The position numbers and the translations under genes are program-made. A stretch of 64,000 nt of DNA from Rhyacophila brunnea. Lineage: Eukaryota; Arthropoda; Insecta; Trichoptera; Rhyacophilidae. Every line of letters starts with the position of its first letter. Position 1 is the first letter of the stretch. Positions 23,740 through 37,429 of the stretch are shown here, piece after piece. The notes under the pieces are model-generated. The model was not told the DNA's origin. It did not search any database and saw only the letters and a list, made by a program, of their open reading frames with translations. The stretch is taken from the NCBI GenBank assembly GCA_022495005.1, contig JAGYXB010000559.1, positions 1 to 64,000 of the forward strand, read 5' to 3'.

Positions 23740-24060
23740 GGATTAGTATTGGCTCATATACAGTAGCAAAACAAGGGATGTTTGGGAGGGGCAGCTAGCC
23801 CAGGTGCAAAACTTGGGCCTGGTTTGTGTCTCGAAGCTGAAGCATTTTGTACGTCAAATTTAATAAAAATAGCTATCAATCTTCTTATATCGGAAACCAG
23901 TGATAATTTTGCATAGCATTTCGAACTATTGGTCTAAAAAATAATTCCAGTAGCTTCGGCTGAATGCTCTTTCATCAAATTATAATTAACGATGGCCTAC
24001 TTTTATTTTGTTCACAATAAAACAAGAGCATTTATTGGATTTATGACATATTATCAATAA
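23740..24060 (+). pseudogene. hAT transposase C-terminal relic (second type)
   Basis: Around 23945-23985 the plus strand encodes PVASAECSFIKL. This closely follows the PVASAERSFSKLK signature of the dimerisation region of a large hAT subgroup. A stop follows, and the downstream frame is broken. Upstream, GGGAGGGGCAGCTAGCCCAGG and GGGCCTGGTTTG resemble terminal or subterminal sequence of such elements. No TIR pair or target duplication was found. It is a different hAT lineage from the relic at 1577-2270. Confidence 0.45.
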
Positions 24061-24064
24061 AAAT

Positions 24065-25490
24065 CGTCAAAAATACGTGTATAATATATATCAAGTTCAA
24101 ATATAGCTACTTAAAGACAGAAATATTACTAGAATATTTAGTTGGAGATAGAATAATTGCTATATAATTTTTGTATTACATTCTAAAAATCTATTTGTAT
24201 TAGCTAAATCTATTCATCGATCATTGTTGATCTTAATGTTGTATATATATGAATATATTTGAAGAAAAAAAGCAGTATTAAAGATAGATGTAATGTATTA
24301 TGCAGTAATGCATTTATCTTTACTAATTCAAAGGTTAAAATATCCATTTCTGTTCCGCTGCTCATGTGTACCTACAATTAATAATAAGTATAATATGTAA
24401 TAATTTTATGTGTTTACATAAGCTCTTTTTTACATAATAAATAGTAATTTTAAATAAATAAATTGAGGCACATATTGTAGCACTTGGATAGAAGAAATAA
24501 AAATGTAAAATAATAAAATGTAGAATATTATGATATATTGTATAGAAACAAAATAAAGATTAGAAAACTGTTAATATCCAGAAGTAGGATTGCGCTATAA
24601 CGTCAATTTGGCTAACTGTGAAGAATTACCATTACAAATCTGAAATATAAAAGGAATTAAATATGATTGTATGTATATATGTAAGTATATCAATACCATT
24701 GTGCTTTCTTTTAAGTATGTAAAACAATTGAGTAAGACAGTTTGGTAAAAAGAAAACACTGTAATTTAGATAAGATGACAAACATTCATTGCAAGTTTAA
24801 ATATATATCTAAGTATAATCTTATAAACAGAACAAAATAAAGAGACATAGTTATTAACAATTATTTATATTTAGTGACCCATGGTTTGCAGAAACGATAT
24901 ATATATTTAAAACATGGATAGGTTTAAAAATGCACTTAGTTTAGTAAGAGGTGAATTTTTTCATCACCTTTCAATTTTAAACGGACTCTATTATAGTTTT
25001 AAAAGAGACGTTACATAATAACTGAATTTGTACGGTCCGAGGGTACCCGTTAAAGTAAAATGTTCAGCAATACATCATACTGAAGATCCAAGGATATCCT
25101 TAGCCGTGGGGGGTCTAGATTATAGTCATGGAGCGAAAGGGGTCGCAAGTCTTTTTCCTACATGTAGCTTTACACCATAATCTTAGCGTGAAAGAGATTA
25201 TCAATAAACACGTGTACTGTCCTTATCTCTCGCCTTATGATTTTATGTTCTTGATTAAGGGCAGATTTTATGTACTGGCGTCTATTCTTTTTAATATTTA
25301 GAAACCTAGTTTTTGTATACTTACCTAAGTACATGATGTGACATAATAGAATGTTTAAAAATGTAAATATACCACAAGTTATATAATACTCATCCAACAA
25401 TGATTACGTAGACTTTCTTAGTTTTAGATAGATTTACTTACAAATTTGCCAATCGGTAAACTCATGGATAAAAAAATCTATATTAATGGA
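24065..25490. other. AT-rich spacer, nothing recognised
   Basis: AT-rich sequence. A less AT-rich patch lies at 25030-25160. No family recognised. Confidence 0.4.
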
Positions 25491-25494
25491 ATTT

Positions 25495-25560
25495 TATCAA
25501 GTCTCGGATTCGAAACCGTGGCCATTCTAATCACTGCTCTAACTACGTTTAACAAAATGG
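25495..25560 (-). repeat. tRNA-like fragment, minus strand
   Basis: The minus strand has GTAGTTAGAGCAGTGATTAG as an A-box region and GGTTTCGAATCCG as a B box (25505-25517). The 5' and 3' arms do not pair convincingly. Likely a SINE head remnant. Confidence 0.4.
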
Positions 25561-25564
25561 TCTT

Positions 25565-27915
25565 TAAACATATTTGCTTACGTAAAGTTCAAATGAAGTA
25601 AATTATTAATGTACTGTTTTGGTTCAAATAGTATATTACGAGTATGATAGTTTATTGTAGGTATTTGCCTACTAAAATGGGTATGCTCTGCTTCTGGAAG
25701 TAAACTAAGTTGTTTGCTTGAAAATGTCACGTCCTTTACCGATTCGTTTGCCGCAGGATAAGTATCCTATTTGAAAAGGATGTCTGTATTAAACAAAGAT
25801 GACATACAATTTTATAAAATATTATTTTAGATATACATAAACGGTTTTTGAAATATATAATAATTTCTGGTCTCTGCAAAAATCATAAAACATATTATTA
25901 TACATCAATTATTATCGCAGTTGGGTGATAAATTATCAGTCCATTTTTTTTTAATTTCGAACCGAATCACCTATAAATCGTCATAATAAAAAATACTATA
26001 ACTCTGTTATTTTTAATATCAAATGAATTTTATTAACACGCACGCGATAGATAAGTGGTAGTATGTCCGTTTATGATGTCATTCCCTTTCGCAACAGCTT
26101 AATTTTACGGCGTATTGTAAAGTAGATGTTACCAAAAACTTGACACTTTCGTGTGACACCTCGGCATTACAATTTTTCAAGGTAGGCCTTGCCAATAAAA
26201 AAGTAATCTATGTTAAAATGAGGGTGTCCTAGACAGAGCACTGAACAAATTATATAGTAACTGAGCATCAACGCGAATACGCCTTCTTTTTACAAGTATT
26301 ATCTGATTGGAGAAACCTGATCCATAATATGTATAAAATGTCATATGTAGAGTTATATAGCGTATGTAATCAAAATTGTGCGTACTAATTGCAAAATCTT
26401 TGCGAGACTGATAGGAAGAGTATGTATATTATGATCAGGTAATATATAATATGTTCTGCATATGCCAGAATTAAAAAACTCTTAACTCACAAAAAACCTT
26501 TGAGACTGAGAAAGGGATGTCAAAAATGGTCTTTATTGGGAAGCCAGGAGGAAGAAAGTATGAGCCATCTTTAATTCCAAAACTAGAGAAAGGCTTCAGA
26601 GAATCACGTTTGTTGGAGAAAAATAGAAGAAGATGATTCAGCATAATTATGCAGTTCCCACCCATTTCAGAGTAATTAAAAGACGTAGTCAAAAGAATAA
26701 CAATATGAAAGAAGAATAAAAATAACAAACGTGCTTATTTTCCATAATGAAATTAAAATCAAAATGTTTCTTAAACAAGTTCATTTAGAGGCATAATGGC
26801 TTTCAAGAAAACATTATTAACTCCATGCGTCTGAAATCAAAATCTAATAATCCCGCTAAGGAAAACTTCTCAGTGTGTTTTTCATCGTGTAAAGCTTTCA
26901 TAATATACAAACACGCTTCTGCGAGAAAATTAATGCTAAGCGGCGGATATTATTCAAGTTTTTATTATTCTAAGGGGACGTATACCACAGCTACCTTCGC
27001 GACAAATAGCCTTAGCTTGTTGGCACGTGAAAGATTTCAGCTCGACTTTTGAATGCTTCAACCTTTGAACTTTACCTGATGTAGTAAGAATCGTTAATAT
27101 GCCAAATTGTGAATCTGAAGTTTAAAAAAACGTTAAAATAAACTTATTTCATTAGCATTAGCCATCTACCGTGAGTCGTTATATTAAAAAATTAAATTAA
27201 AAAAAAAACAAGAAAAAAAAACATAACTGTTAAACATAGAAATTCAATTAAATATTATAGATAGCTCAAATAAAATCTATAATCACTATTATCAATTGAA
27301 TTATAAATAAATACAAAGTTTCATTGATATAAATGTTGAAAGTAACTATATAAAAAATTAAATCTTTCAAGATTTTATGAAGTAAAATATAGGTTTTTTT
27401 ATCTTATATATAAAATAATTTCATGTACAATTAAATCTCAAGTATAATCTTAGCAACGTTTCTCAAAATTTTTCCCACCATGCCATACTATTTTACGGCA
27501 CACTGAAAAATAATTAGCTATATTTTAATATTACATATAAATAATTCTACGTTTTCATGTCCAAGATCGTAACCAAATACCATATATAATATGCGATCTC
27601 TACATAATACCGCCCGCATGCTAAAGGTATTGAGAAATCCATTGTAATATTCGCCTGGCAGAATAACGGTAATAGCATAATATTTATAAATGCATTAGGG
27701 TTATGGAAAACATATAATAATTTGGATTTTTTAAATATTAACTATCGGAAGCTATTAAGCTACTTTTTCAAAGCTTATTTTTAAATAAAATTCATTTATT
27801 TATTTAAATGAACATTTTAAATTGCAATTTTAAGATTTTCACAATATCACCTGCCCATAGACACAGGTCGACGGTTCTTCAGTGATTGTCAAAATCTGAA
27901 AAATAACTAATTTAA
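25565..27915. other. AT-rich spacer, nothing recognised
   Basis: The frames at 26471-26728 (minus, 85 codons) and 26825-27052 (plus, 75 codons) show no recognisable motif. Their surroundings give no splice or promoter pattern I would trust. Confidence 0.35.
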
Positions 27916-27917
27916 TA

Positions 27918-28350
27918 CCCCGTTTACACGTGCATGGATTTACTGCTGACAATACATATTATCACGACCATAACAATAAAATGCACGTATACATACGTAT
28001 TATCGTGCAAGTTGTAAGATCGCATGCAAGTATCAAAAAAGTTCAGAAGCTTTTGAATTATCACGCAATAATTGGTACTTTTATGGTGGTGCGCATGCAC
28101 AGTAGAACGATAGAGGCGAACCTGCCGGAAGAAATACGAACTACACCGCATAAAATATTTTGACGTATACCGATTATATACGAACTTGTCCGAACCTGTC
28201 TGAATCTGTCAAATAGCACCATACAATGACAAAACTACGTCTCGCTTACGCTTTTTGAAAAATGAGTTTGGAGAGACAGTTATTATCGCGATAGTTTTAA
28301 ATAAATATACACTATTGGTGGGAGTAAGTCCATGCACTTATACAGGAGCT
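27918..28350. repeat. Possible small non-autonomous DNA element
   Basis: ACCCCGTTTACACGTGCATGG near 27918 is matched in reverse complement by AAGTCCATGCACTTATACAGG near 28328, roughly 26 bases with about five differences. The stretch between is less AT-rich than its surroundings. Target duplications are not clear, so this is tentative. Confidence 0.3.
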
Positions 28351-28354
28351 ATAA

Positions 28355-29455
28355 GTATACGCAACAATATCTTGCGGCATACTTTCCAACCCTTCGTGAC
28401 CTTCACGACCCACTAGTAATAATACAGCAATGTACCGGTTGAAAATGTCTACATTAGTTGATAAGTAGTTTAATCTAGAGTTAAATATAATATACGTACT
28501 GCAAAACTAAAATTTGAAAGGCAAAATATATATAATATGTATTTATTTTAAAGACAGTAAAAATATCAGTATTTGACTTTATCTTATTAATATTTAAACG
28601 ATCTAATAAAAGCCATACCGTGAATTTTTAAAATTCCATGCATACAGAAAATGTGAAAGATATTTTGGACCCGGAGTTCCCCTTCAAAGTATTTAATGAC
28701 GCTATAAAGTCTTCAAAGAATTTGAGATTTCCCGTGCTTGACTTAATTTTATGGTCTAATGGTAATAAAAAGAGTTGCATCGGAAAATTCTAACAAAACC
28801 GTCATAGTAAGTGTACATATATGATGAAAAACTTTGAATTTTACTGCATAATGTAATATTATAAAGGAAAAGCTTTGTTTTCATCAACAAGGATTATCGT
28901 TTAATATAAGGAATAACTTATAATCTATCGAGACAGAATAAATTACTTACGTAGTAGCAACGTTGTTACTTTGACAGAAACACTCTCTTGATAAATAGAT
29001 ATATAATCAAAATGAAGGGTAAAATAATATACTATTGAATTTTAAAAAAATAAAAAAATTTCAATACAAACCTACATTATAAAAAGTATTATTATTTGTC
29101 ATGACAATGACAAAAATCATTATTGGGAATACTAACAAAATGCTATGTATATTATTATAAATTCTATATCATAAAGACTAATATTAAGTTTCATTAATTA
29201 AAATTATTTACATAATCGGAGATATTTTATAAGCTTCACTGGTATCGTACCTAAATAAGTAAAGAATATTTACATTAATTAGTAGCTATTCATTTGTAAA
29301 ATGTTGTATGAATCTCTTAATACAATAAATTCTCTGTTCCCAATATTTAATACTCGTATATCAGTTATTTTTTGTGAATATATAAGGTAACCGACACAAC
29401 AACATTGGTGCCATTCATTGCACTTTTGTGTTTATTAAACAATTATCCATTAATA
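28355..29455. other. AT-rich spacer, nothing recognised
   Basis: No coding, RNA or repeat signal recognised. Confidence 0.4.
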
Positions 29456-29459
29456 ATAC

Positions 29460-29600
29460 ACAATTTGGAAGAGAAAACCCACTAGAAAAAAATTCTTTTT
29501 TTATGAAAAAAATACGACACCCGACAGGACGTAAACCTGTAACCTCTGGATTTGCGCCAGTATTCTTTTCCAAAAATAATGTAGGCCATTCTACTTAATT
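29460..29600 (-). repeat. SINE-B copy, minus strand, 3'-truncated
   Basis: The reverse complement reads ACAGGTTTACGTCCTGTCGG (B-box region), GTCGTATTTTTTTCAT and TTTTTTTCTAGTGGGT, matching the order of the copy at 37430. The tail beyond the CTAGTGGGT block is missing. Confidence 0.6.
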
Positions 29601-29844
29601 ACAACAACTTTAACTAGTAGTTCTTACATGAAGTATTAATCGAATTGCGTTACAATGTTGGCTATCGGTTCTTATATATTAAATCAAGAAAAGAATGTAT
29701 ACTACTGGCGATATTAGAATAATTATACGTACTAAGTTTTTAATTAACCAATGAATTCACTAGGACCATCTTATTCACCGCATACAAAGTGAATTAATCA
29801 AACAATAACATAACCAACTACCACGTTGTTGTGTTTGTGTTTGT

Positions 29845-30827
29845 AGTGAGTGCACTGGTTAATTCAGTGCGACTCGCAGCCACCTAATTGCGCCGTCTGT
29901 TTGCCTTGGACTGACTTAACTTGGATATCCCACTTTATAGCCGGCTTTTTGGAACTACACTATGTACGTCAGGTATATCCAACTACAAGTTGGCTGTCAT
30001 CTACTATCCAGTATCAAAACTGTATGCAATCTATCACACTCTTTCATTGTCATTCTTTAACTTGGATAAACGTATTATATTTGCATGAGGACACTGACGC
30101 ATTACAAATTAAACAAAAGCATTTGCCCGGGTCTTTACGGTATTATTTAAGCCGGTTTGAGAGGGGGTCGATTATTTGAGACCCGCATCAGTTGAAATAC
30201 GACCTTATGGTGTAGCCAGTTCAAAATATTTTTTTAAACTCCTTTACTTGTTGTACTGTCGTATGTCCTATACTTGGTTGTATGGATACTATCAGTAGCT
30301 TTATCCAAATGGCTTCCTCTTAGGTATACATACATACTGTAGTTTAAACACTAGAAGATATTAATATTTGACCACGTATTTTTCCGACTTATACGCGGTA
30401 TAAATGAGAACTCTGCCAGTTATGGAACTTGGACCTGTGTGTCCCTGATAATTATCTTAGTCATCGGGAGTATCAGTTTGTTGGTCTCCTAAGGTGTAGA
30501 ACTAGCCTGCCATTGATGATGCTCTAATTGCGAGGGCAATAACTTTGTTCAAAGAAGTCAATTCGAATGTGCCCCCTACGTGAAGATGAGCATAGGTGGT
30601 CGTTGTTTTATAAACTTTTAAATAGGATCTACTTAGCTCATTCGGTTTACTTCCCTGTATCTATTTTATATTTTTTTTTACTTCTCTACTGTTTTTTTAT
30701 AATATATCTATTTCTTTGTTTTTTACACTGTTTTGATAATATTTCTTTATTTTTAAATGTCATGTTGTGAACATCTTAAATTTATAATTTGTAAATTTTA
30801 TTATATTATGTAAAATAAATAAATTTG
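29845..30827 (+). mobile_element. Probable LINE 3' end, decayed
   Basis: The 29850-30565 stretch is less AT-rich than its flanks. It is open for 109 codons at 29850-30179, then broken. Near 30512-30565 one frame reads IDDALIARAITLFKEVN and VPPT before a stop. This parallels the C-terminal FHDAVYRAISLFD of the Jockey-like LINE at 649. A UTR follows with TTTTAAATAGGAT and the end AAAATAAATAAATTTG (near 30811-30826), similar to that family's tail. I take it as a related but distinct LINE 3' fragment. The N-terminal limit is uncertain. Confidence 0.45.
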
Positions 30828-30829
30828 AA

Positions 30830-33800
30830 TTTTTCTCTATTCGTTGTAAAAATACATATTTTGGTCTTCTTTTGGGCACTCATTGCATTCATCGACAAAC
30901 TATCATCTTATTGTGTAAAGAGCCTACTGCGCGACGATACGAGGAAACTTAGCATCCGCTTAAGATGCGGGAATTCACATATTCCCTATCTCTCACTCCT
31001 ACGGCAAGCCGTGAGTGATGCTTCAAATCAAATGATACGACGAGGTCACGTGGGTTTCTTCGTGGTTATTTTGAAGATGACTGTCAATTAATCTGGTTAA
31101 GTAAATAAATATATAAATGGGTATTTAGTTATTATATTACAACTGAATGTAGGCGGTTTTTACATTTTTACAGCTTAATTCCTACTATGGTGCTATCGAC
31201 CAAAATCCATCCCGCGATCAATGCTTTAGACATGCCTGATATACGTGAATGTTTCTACAAGAAGTGGCGCGCGTCTGAATTTAGTAATCATTATTAATTT
31301 GTATTCTAACTAACAAGAAAGCATTACCATACACCATGTTATACTTATTTAAGTAATACTGAAGCCTTCCTTTGCACGCTATTTATATATTTGTTTTACA
31401 ACTTAAATCTTTAAATTAACAACCTTTATATATATTTGTACTATTGAGTATAAATAGAGACTGGAATAGACTTCTTCAAATGTCCAACTTCTAAAAAAGT
31501 AAAAAAAAAAATATTTGAACATGACATTTGACATGAATGACCAAAATTTAGTCTGCCCTAAGTTTAGTTTGCCAGATTTATCGCATATCTTTTTATTCTT
31601 TCGTAATAAACAGATAAATACAGACGAAATTAACCGACAAATAAACTCTATCTGCATTTTAAGAAGGATCAATTCCAAATACGCCATTATGACGTTTTTT
31701 CTCACCAATAAATCAATATCCTAACGTCAGATAACCGTAAAATAAATATATAGTGTATGTATTTAAAACTAAACTCTACCTACTTTACTATAAACTTGAT
31801 CCTTATAAACGTTTGTCAGATGTCTATCAATAGCCATTTTTTGTGCAGATATTGAATGGAATTGTGTATCCTGTAGCAAGAAATCTGTATTTGTTTGTCC
31901 CTCTTGTATTATAAAATAATTATATTATATATAACACCTACCTACATAGAGATTGAAATGGAAACGTGAAAGTTTTTTTTTAAGTTTGACCAAAATGATC
32001 AAATATTCTACGCGTGAGAATAAGTTTAGCATAAGTCGCCGTAGTATTTCTTTGTCAAACTGTAGAGTTTCTTGTGGTTTCAACATTTTTCTTTCTTAAC
32101 TTTTGATCAAACTGAAAGTTTTGTTTTTCTCAAGTTTAGTCACAATCTTTGAAATAATTCTTTACTTTGTAAAAGAGACTTTAAAAACAATGGCATTTAA
32201 ATAAGTTTTAACTATGATCTATTTTTTAAAGATCAATAGAAAATAACATTCAAACGTAAGTCGTATACAATTTAAATGTATCATAGCATTTCTAGCATCA
32301 TTCGTTCTATAGCTAAATAAGAAGTATTCTAAACAAACATAAAGAAAAATTAAGGATTCAATCATTTACACAGTAATTTACTTACCTTTGTCTGGACAGG
32401 ATATTTTGATCGAGGACCTAAAAATATATGATTATCTTATTCTTATTCCAGTTTCAGTCTGGCCAATAGCTAAAGTTTTATTAAAATTGTCGAAAACTAT
32501 TCAGGCTGTATTTCCATATAATATGGAAGCGTATTATGTGATATATATATACTTATATTAATACGAATTGGAGAACTATATTTGTTGAAACTTCTTTTTC
32601 CCGAAAATCCCCCGACATGAAATAAACTATCAAGGGTGGAAAAAAATATTTCTTGCTGTTTTCTTTTAAACAAATTTGGAATCAGATATTCTGGTGTGTA
32701 GTGATTTGATTTTCACACTACTGAGGGACATTCCCTTGCGACTGGAATCGCCGTAGGATATCTTTGTATTTCCAACACTTTGATAAAATACCACCCTATT
32801 TTTTCAAGATGTTTTTTTTTCCATTATTTTATTTTTTCCGAACCAATAAAAGGCAATATTTTTTATTAGATAAGAGCTAGAATTTGCCACCAATAATTAA
32901 ATGATAACCATTATATTATTGAACGATTGAAGCGTTTGGACATATTTAAAAAAAATACACAACATGGTTTTAAGTAGATAGCTTTGAAAAAATTGGTAAT
33001 GACCAATATATATTTTTAAAAATTATGATTTAAGACGTATAAATAAATCTGCTATACTTGAGATTTTATTGAGGTCCTTAAGACGTTGATAATAAATTTA
33101 CTCAAAAGCTATTATTTATATATTTTTAAACTATTTACTTTGAGATATTCCTACTAGTATTTGACATATAAATATGTATGGTTTTATCTTGACCTTCTCA
33201 AGTGAATTTAAATTCATCATAATAATAAAACTCTTATATAGTATATAATATTTGTCTTTTACGTTCACTTCTAGAACATATGTCTACGTTTTATTAACTA
33301 GACAATTAACAATCCAGGTAAAATCATTGTGTATAGTAATTTGATAAAAATAATAGATTCCTAAATCCTAATATCAATGCATCAAACTACTGATTATGTT
33401 TAAAACTGTTTTTGATTTTTTCTACCCCGAGGTTGTCCATATGATTTAAATAGTTTCGTGTCCTCTCTCAAAATAAGTTGTAACGTAATTGTGACCGATT
33501 TCACATTTATTTTCATAAAGCTAAATACCTCATAATATATTCTTCAATCCTTTGGATTCATTCAAATACACAACACATTCGGAGACTCAAGTAGTACAGT
33601 AAATATTATTTTTATGTTGGGTACCTACAACATAATATCTGTCTTATTTTATCTTTTCTTTTTTAGAAAAATCACTTTTATTTTGTTTATTTATCTCTAC
33701 TATGTATTATATCCTGTGTATGATGTAGATTCTAAAGTAGATTTTTTAAATGTATTTATACTTAGTATATATTTATTGTTTTTAGTTTTGTATGTATATT

Positions 33801-34925
33801 TTTTTAATAGTAGGTATTAATAATTGTCATCCTCATTCATAATTAAAATAAACAATTGTTATTATAAAAGCTATGAATATAGCGTTTATAAAGATATAAA
33901 CAAACGTAGAAAAATTGGAGGTTTGTGGAACTCTTTTATATCAAATAATGTGAACTATTTAATACAATACAAATATTTATATGACCGCCGTAATAAAGGT
34001 ATATAAATCTTCACTGTGTGCAAAATACAGAATCTGACTTCGTAAAATTTTGATTATAAAAATGATGTAGGTATTCTTCCGTAAAAGTTGTTCCGTAGAG
34101 AAGAAGCATACGGATGAACATAAATCTGTTTTGATATCGTGTGAATCAATCAATCGTTTGAGATTGGAAAAATGTCGACGGCTGTATGAGGATATGCAAA
34201 CAGGATTTTTAGACCGGAGATATCCCGCTGCCTCGGCGTAAAATTTTTTCATAAAAAAACATTGCGGATTTCAATGGAATCCCCTTTTATTGAATAATTT
34301 GGAATGAATGATGATTGGATTTCGATAAAGTTCATATAAGTTTTCTATTGACCTTTATGAAATGCGATTTTTTTATGAGAGTGAAAATTCGAAAAACCGT
34401 TACCGATAACGATGTCAATTCAAATGAATCACATTATATATTATATTATTTCTTGTTGTGAATGAGTAAGTTCTATGCAGTAGAGCATTTAGCATCCATT
34501 ACGCGGAAATATTATTAACAAACGTTTTATGGGGAACAATTGTCAGATATTCATTCATCTCATTGGATTCTTGTTCTGGATCAAAGACAAACTCATTAAA
34601 GGATAATATGGAAGCTTTACCAACTAGTTCACCGTTTAATAAAAAAACATATTTCAGATATTTCAAACAGCAAATTGATTAATATTCTTGCTATTCAATA
34701 CTTGTTCATAAATTTGAGTTTATACAGAGAAAAATATTTTTTGTCAGTGCGGAATTTTAACAAAAGAAAGAAGTTAGGTGCTTGAAACCACATGGTATAT
34801 AAAATTTATAATTGCGCGTCGACTAAAGACAAAGGCCGTAATTACAACATTGATAATGTATATTATATTATATATTCCAAGGTATTGAACCGACACTTGA
34901 AATGCATCTTGGGCAAAACACTTAT
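30830..34925. other. AT-rich stretch with a few open frames, unassigned
   Basis: Frames at 30825-31091 (88 codons), 31403-31708 (minus, 101 codons) and 33614-33820 are short and mostly low complexity. I recognise none. The stretches 30900-31090 and 34080-34250 are somewhat richer in G+C and could be unique conserved DNA. Confidence 0.35.
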
Positions 34926-34928
34926 TAT

Positions 34929-35460
34929 CAGTGGCGGCTCGTCCATATGCACTGCGAAACTGCAGCACCCCCAAGCAAGTTGAGAAAAATGGAATATCAT
35001 TATATACATAAATTTATATATATTATATGAAAATATCAATATTATTTAAGCGTGAATTAAGCTCGCCCGCGCATCGATACATACATTAATTATAATACAC
35101 CGCGGTACTGCAGTACCGTTTTCAAACGAATTGGCGCAGGAAGGGTGCGGGGAGTGAAGCACGCAGCTGGGAGCTTGATCGGTACTGCAGGCCCGACAGT
35201 GTATCACAGTTTCTGCGTTCATACGAGAGCACGCGCGCGACAGCGGGGGAAAGAAAAATAGCTTTAATGATTTATTAACATTGTTAAAATTTATTTCTGT
35301 AAGCAATTTATGCAAAGCTCTTTATTTTAATTACATATTAATATAATTAATAATTCTTATTTAATTTTGATGTTAATAGTAAAATATAATCCAAATAAAC
35401 ATTTTTTTATTTTTAATCAGCCGCAGCACCCCCAGATATCTTATCCACGAGCCGCCACTG
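34929..35460. mobile_element. Non-autonomous hAT element, 532 bp
   Basis: The ends are a perfect 14-bp inverted repeat: CAGTGGCGGCTCGT at 34929-34942 and ACGAGCCGCCACTG at 35447-35460. The direct flanks are CTTATTAT (34921-34928) and CTTATAAT (35461-35468), 7 of 8 identical, which is the hAT-type 8-bp target duplication. Subterminal CAGCACCCCC words occur near both ends (about 34963 and 35424). The interior has a GC-rich block around 35060-35250 with the palindrome CGGTACTGCAGTACCG and no transposase frame. It would depend on a hAT transposase supplied from elsewhere. Confidence 0.9.
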
Positions 35461-35469
35461 CTTATAATA

Positions 35470-36690
35470 GATATTTTAAATATTCCATTTATTAATAAAA
35501 ATGTAATAATCTCAATATAGCATGTTATGTACGTCCTTTTAATTTTATACTAATGCATCTAATGGAGACATTTAAATTTCATTTTATTTGATTTTAAACA
35601 GTGCTCTCTCTGTAAAGTTAATATTTTTGACTTTAACGATAATAACACGTTTATTTGATTATGGAGGTATTAATTATCGAAGTAGCATTTACTCGTACTT
35701 ATTTTAATTCCGTTTTAAAGTTAAATACTTACTTACATTGAATTAAATTGTTTAATTTATTTCTTGGGTTTTCTATCATATACCTACGTTTAATTTTTCA
35801 AAACATATATTTTTATAATATATTTTTAAACCATTTCACTATATTTTTTTAGTTCATCTAGCTGTGTTAATATTATTTTTACTATCCAATTACTGTTACA
35901 CAGATCTAATGCATTTTAAATTTTTCGGCTGAGCTTTAGCGTTGATTAAATTTGAAAATTTGATTTAAATGAGAATTATGCAGCCCGACGGTATTTTAAT
36001 ATGCATCTGTTTCAATCAGATAAAAAGTAAAGTGCAATATTGTATAAAATATATTTGTCTGCGCATAAATTGTAATTTTATTGTCATTTATATTTATTAA
36101 ATATCATTTTTATAATTATAAACATTTCGCAGCTTGTGTATTACCCAAATATGTGACATCTGATAGCATTGGAATGTCATTCATAATATTATATTTTAGT
36201 GCTAATATAAACTGGTTAATTTCCTTACATCAACCAGCATAAGATATAGTTTTAGTGTTCTATCCAATCACTATATACAGTCATTCCAGCTTAAATCAGT
36301 AATTTATTAGAGATAAATCAGCTATTTAATTAAATTTGTAAATTCAATATTTTTGATAAGATTGAACTCTTGGGTATGGCCCAGTTTTGTATCTCCACTA
36401 TACAAATGAAAAATTGTGGCCTTTTCATTGTATTTTTTATTAAACAAACTTATACTTTTCAATATCAAAAATTATTATTTTATAAATATTTCATCTATTG
36501 ATATGTTCAATACATTCTATCAAGAGCTCAAATTATTGGAATAAATACTTTTGTTGTTTTTTGTGTAGTCAGCATGTCCGTTATATTTTAATGTGTTCAT
36601 TTTATTTGACCTTTTTTTTTAAATGATAATGTGGATTTTGTTTATAATATAATAATAATTATGTTTTTCACAATTGTAATATTTAATGTC
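35470..36690. other. AT-rich spacer, nothing recognised
   Basis: No coding, RNA or repeat signal recognised. Confidence 0.4.
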
Positions 36691-36699
36691 ATGGACGCT

Positions 36700-37115
36700 A
36701 AATATGAAAGCAGCTGAAATGGTAGAATGCTTTGAGAGAAAGATCCTGAGGCGGATATACGGACCCTTGAATCATGGTGGGGAGTGGAGAATTAGGTACA
36801 ACACGGAACTATACCGCTTATACTAAGATTCAAAACTCTCCACCTTCATACAACTCCAGAGGCTAAACTGGGCAGGCCATGTCTAGTGCATACCTGAGTC
36901 ACGGATACCGAAGAAGATCCTCGAAGAAAACCCAGGGAGGAAAAGGCCAGTGGAAAAGCCACGCACACGACGGGGGGTTAACATTACAAAAGATGCTAAC
37001 CAGCTGCTAAAAATCAGGAACTGGAAAAGACGTGTGGGGGAGCGTTCCGGCTAGAGGACGGCAGTGGAGGAGGCCAAGGCTCGACTTGAGCTGTAGCGCC
37101 ATCGAAGAAGAAGAA
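36700..37115 (+). pseudogene. LINE reverse-transcriptase C-terminal relic
   Basis: One plus-strand frame reads AAEMVECFERKILRRIYGP, then GEWRIRYNTELYRLY, then LQRLNWAGHV, RIPKKILE and further basic stretches to EEAKARLEL. This is the familiar C-terminal pattern of insect endonuclease/RT LINEs (FERKILRRIYGP, WRxRYNxELY, RLxWAGHV, PKKI). It contains at least four stops. It ends next to a GAAGAAGAAGAA run (37103-37115) that may be the 3' tail repeat. The core RT motifs are absent. It resembles RTE-type elements, but the clade is not certain. Confidence 0.7.
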
Positions 37116-37429
37116 TATTTAATTAATATGGTTAAGTTTGTATAGTTTACCTTTTTTATTTATATTAAGTAAGTTATTGTACAATCTTATTTGTATCTAA
37201 AACTTTATAAATATCATTCTAGTGGACATGCGCTATTTATGGATATATAAATAATAATTACTGCTCAACTTCGTCAAACAGAAAACTAGACAGTTATTTC
37301 ATAAATTATTTAACGGCATGAAGATGACAGAAAGTTATTTTTTCCTATAAGTACATATTATAATATTACATAATATTAATTTATTTAAAAAAACAACAAC
37401 AACAAAAACATTGTGGACATAAGAACTAA

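Noticed and set aside
33614..34006. Two consecutive frames of about 60-70 codons
   Set aside because: They are low complexity, rich in Phe/Tyr/Ile codons typical of AT-rich non-coding sequence.
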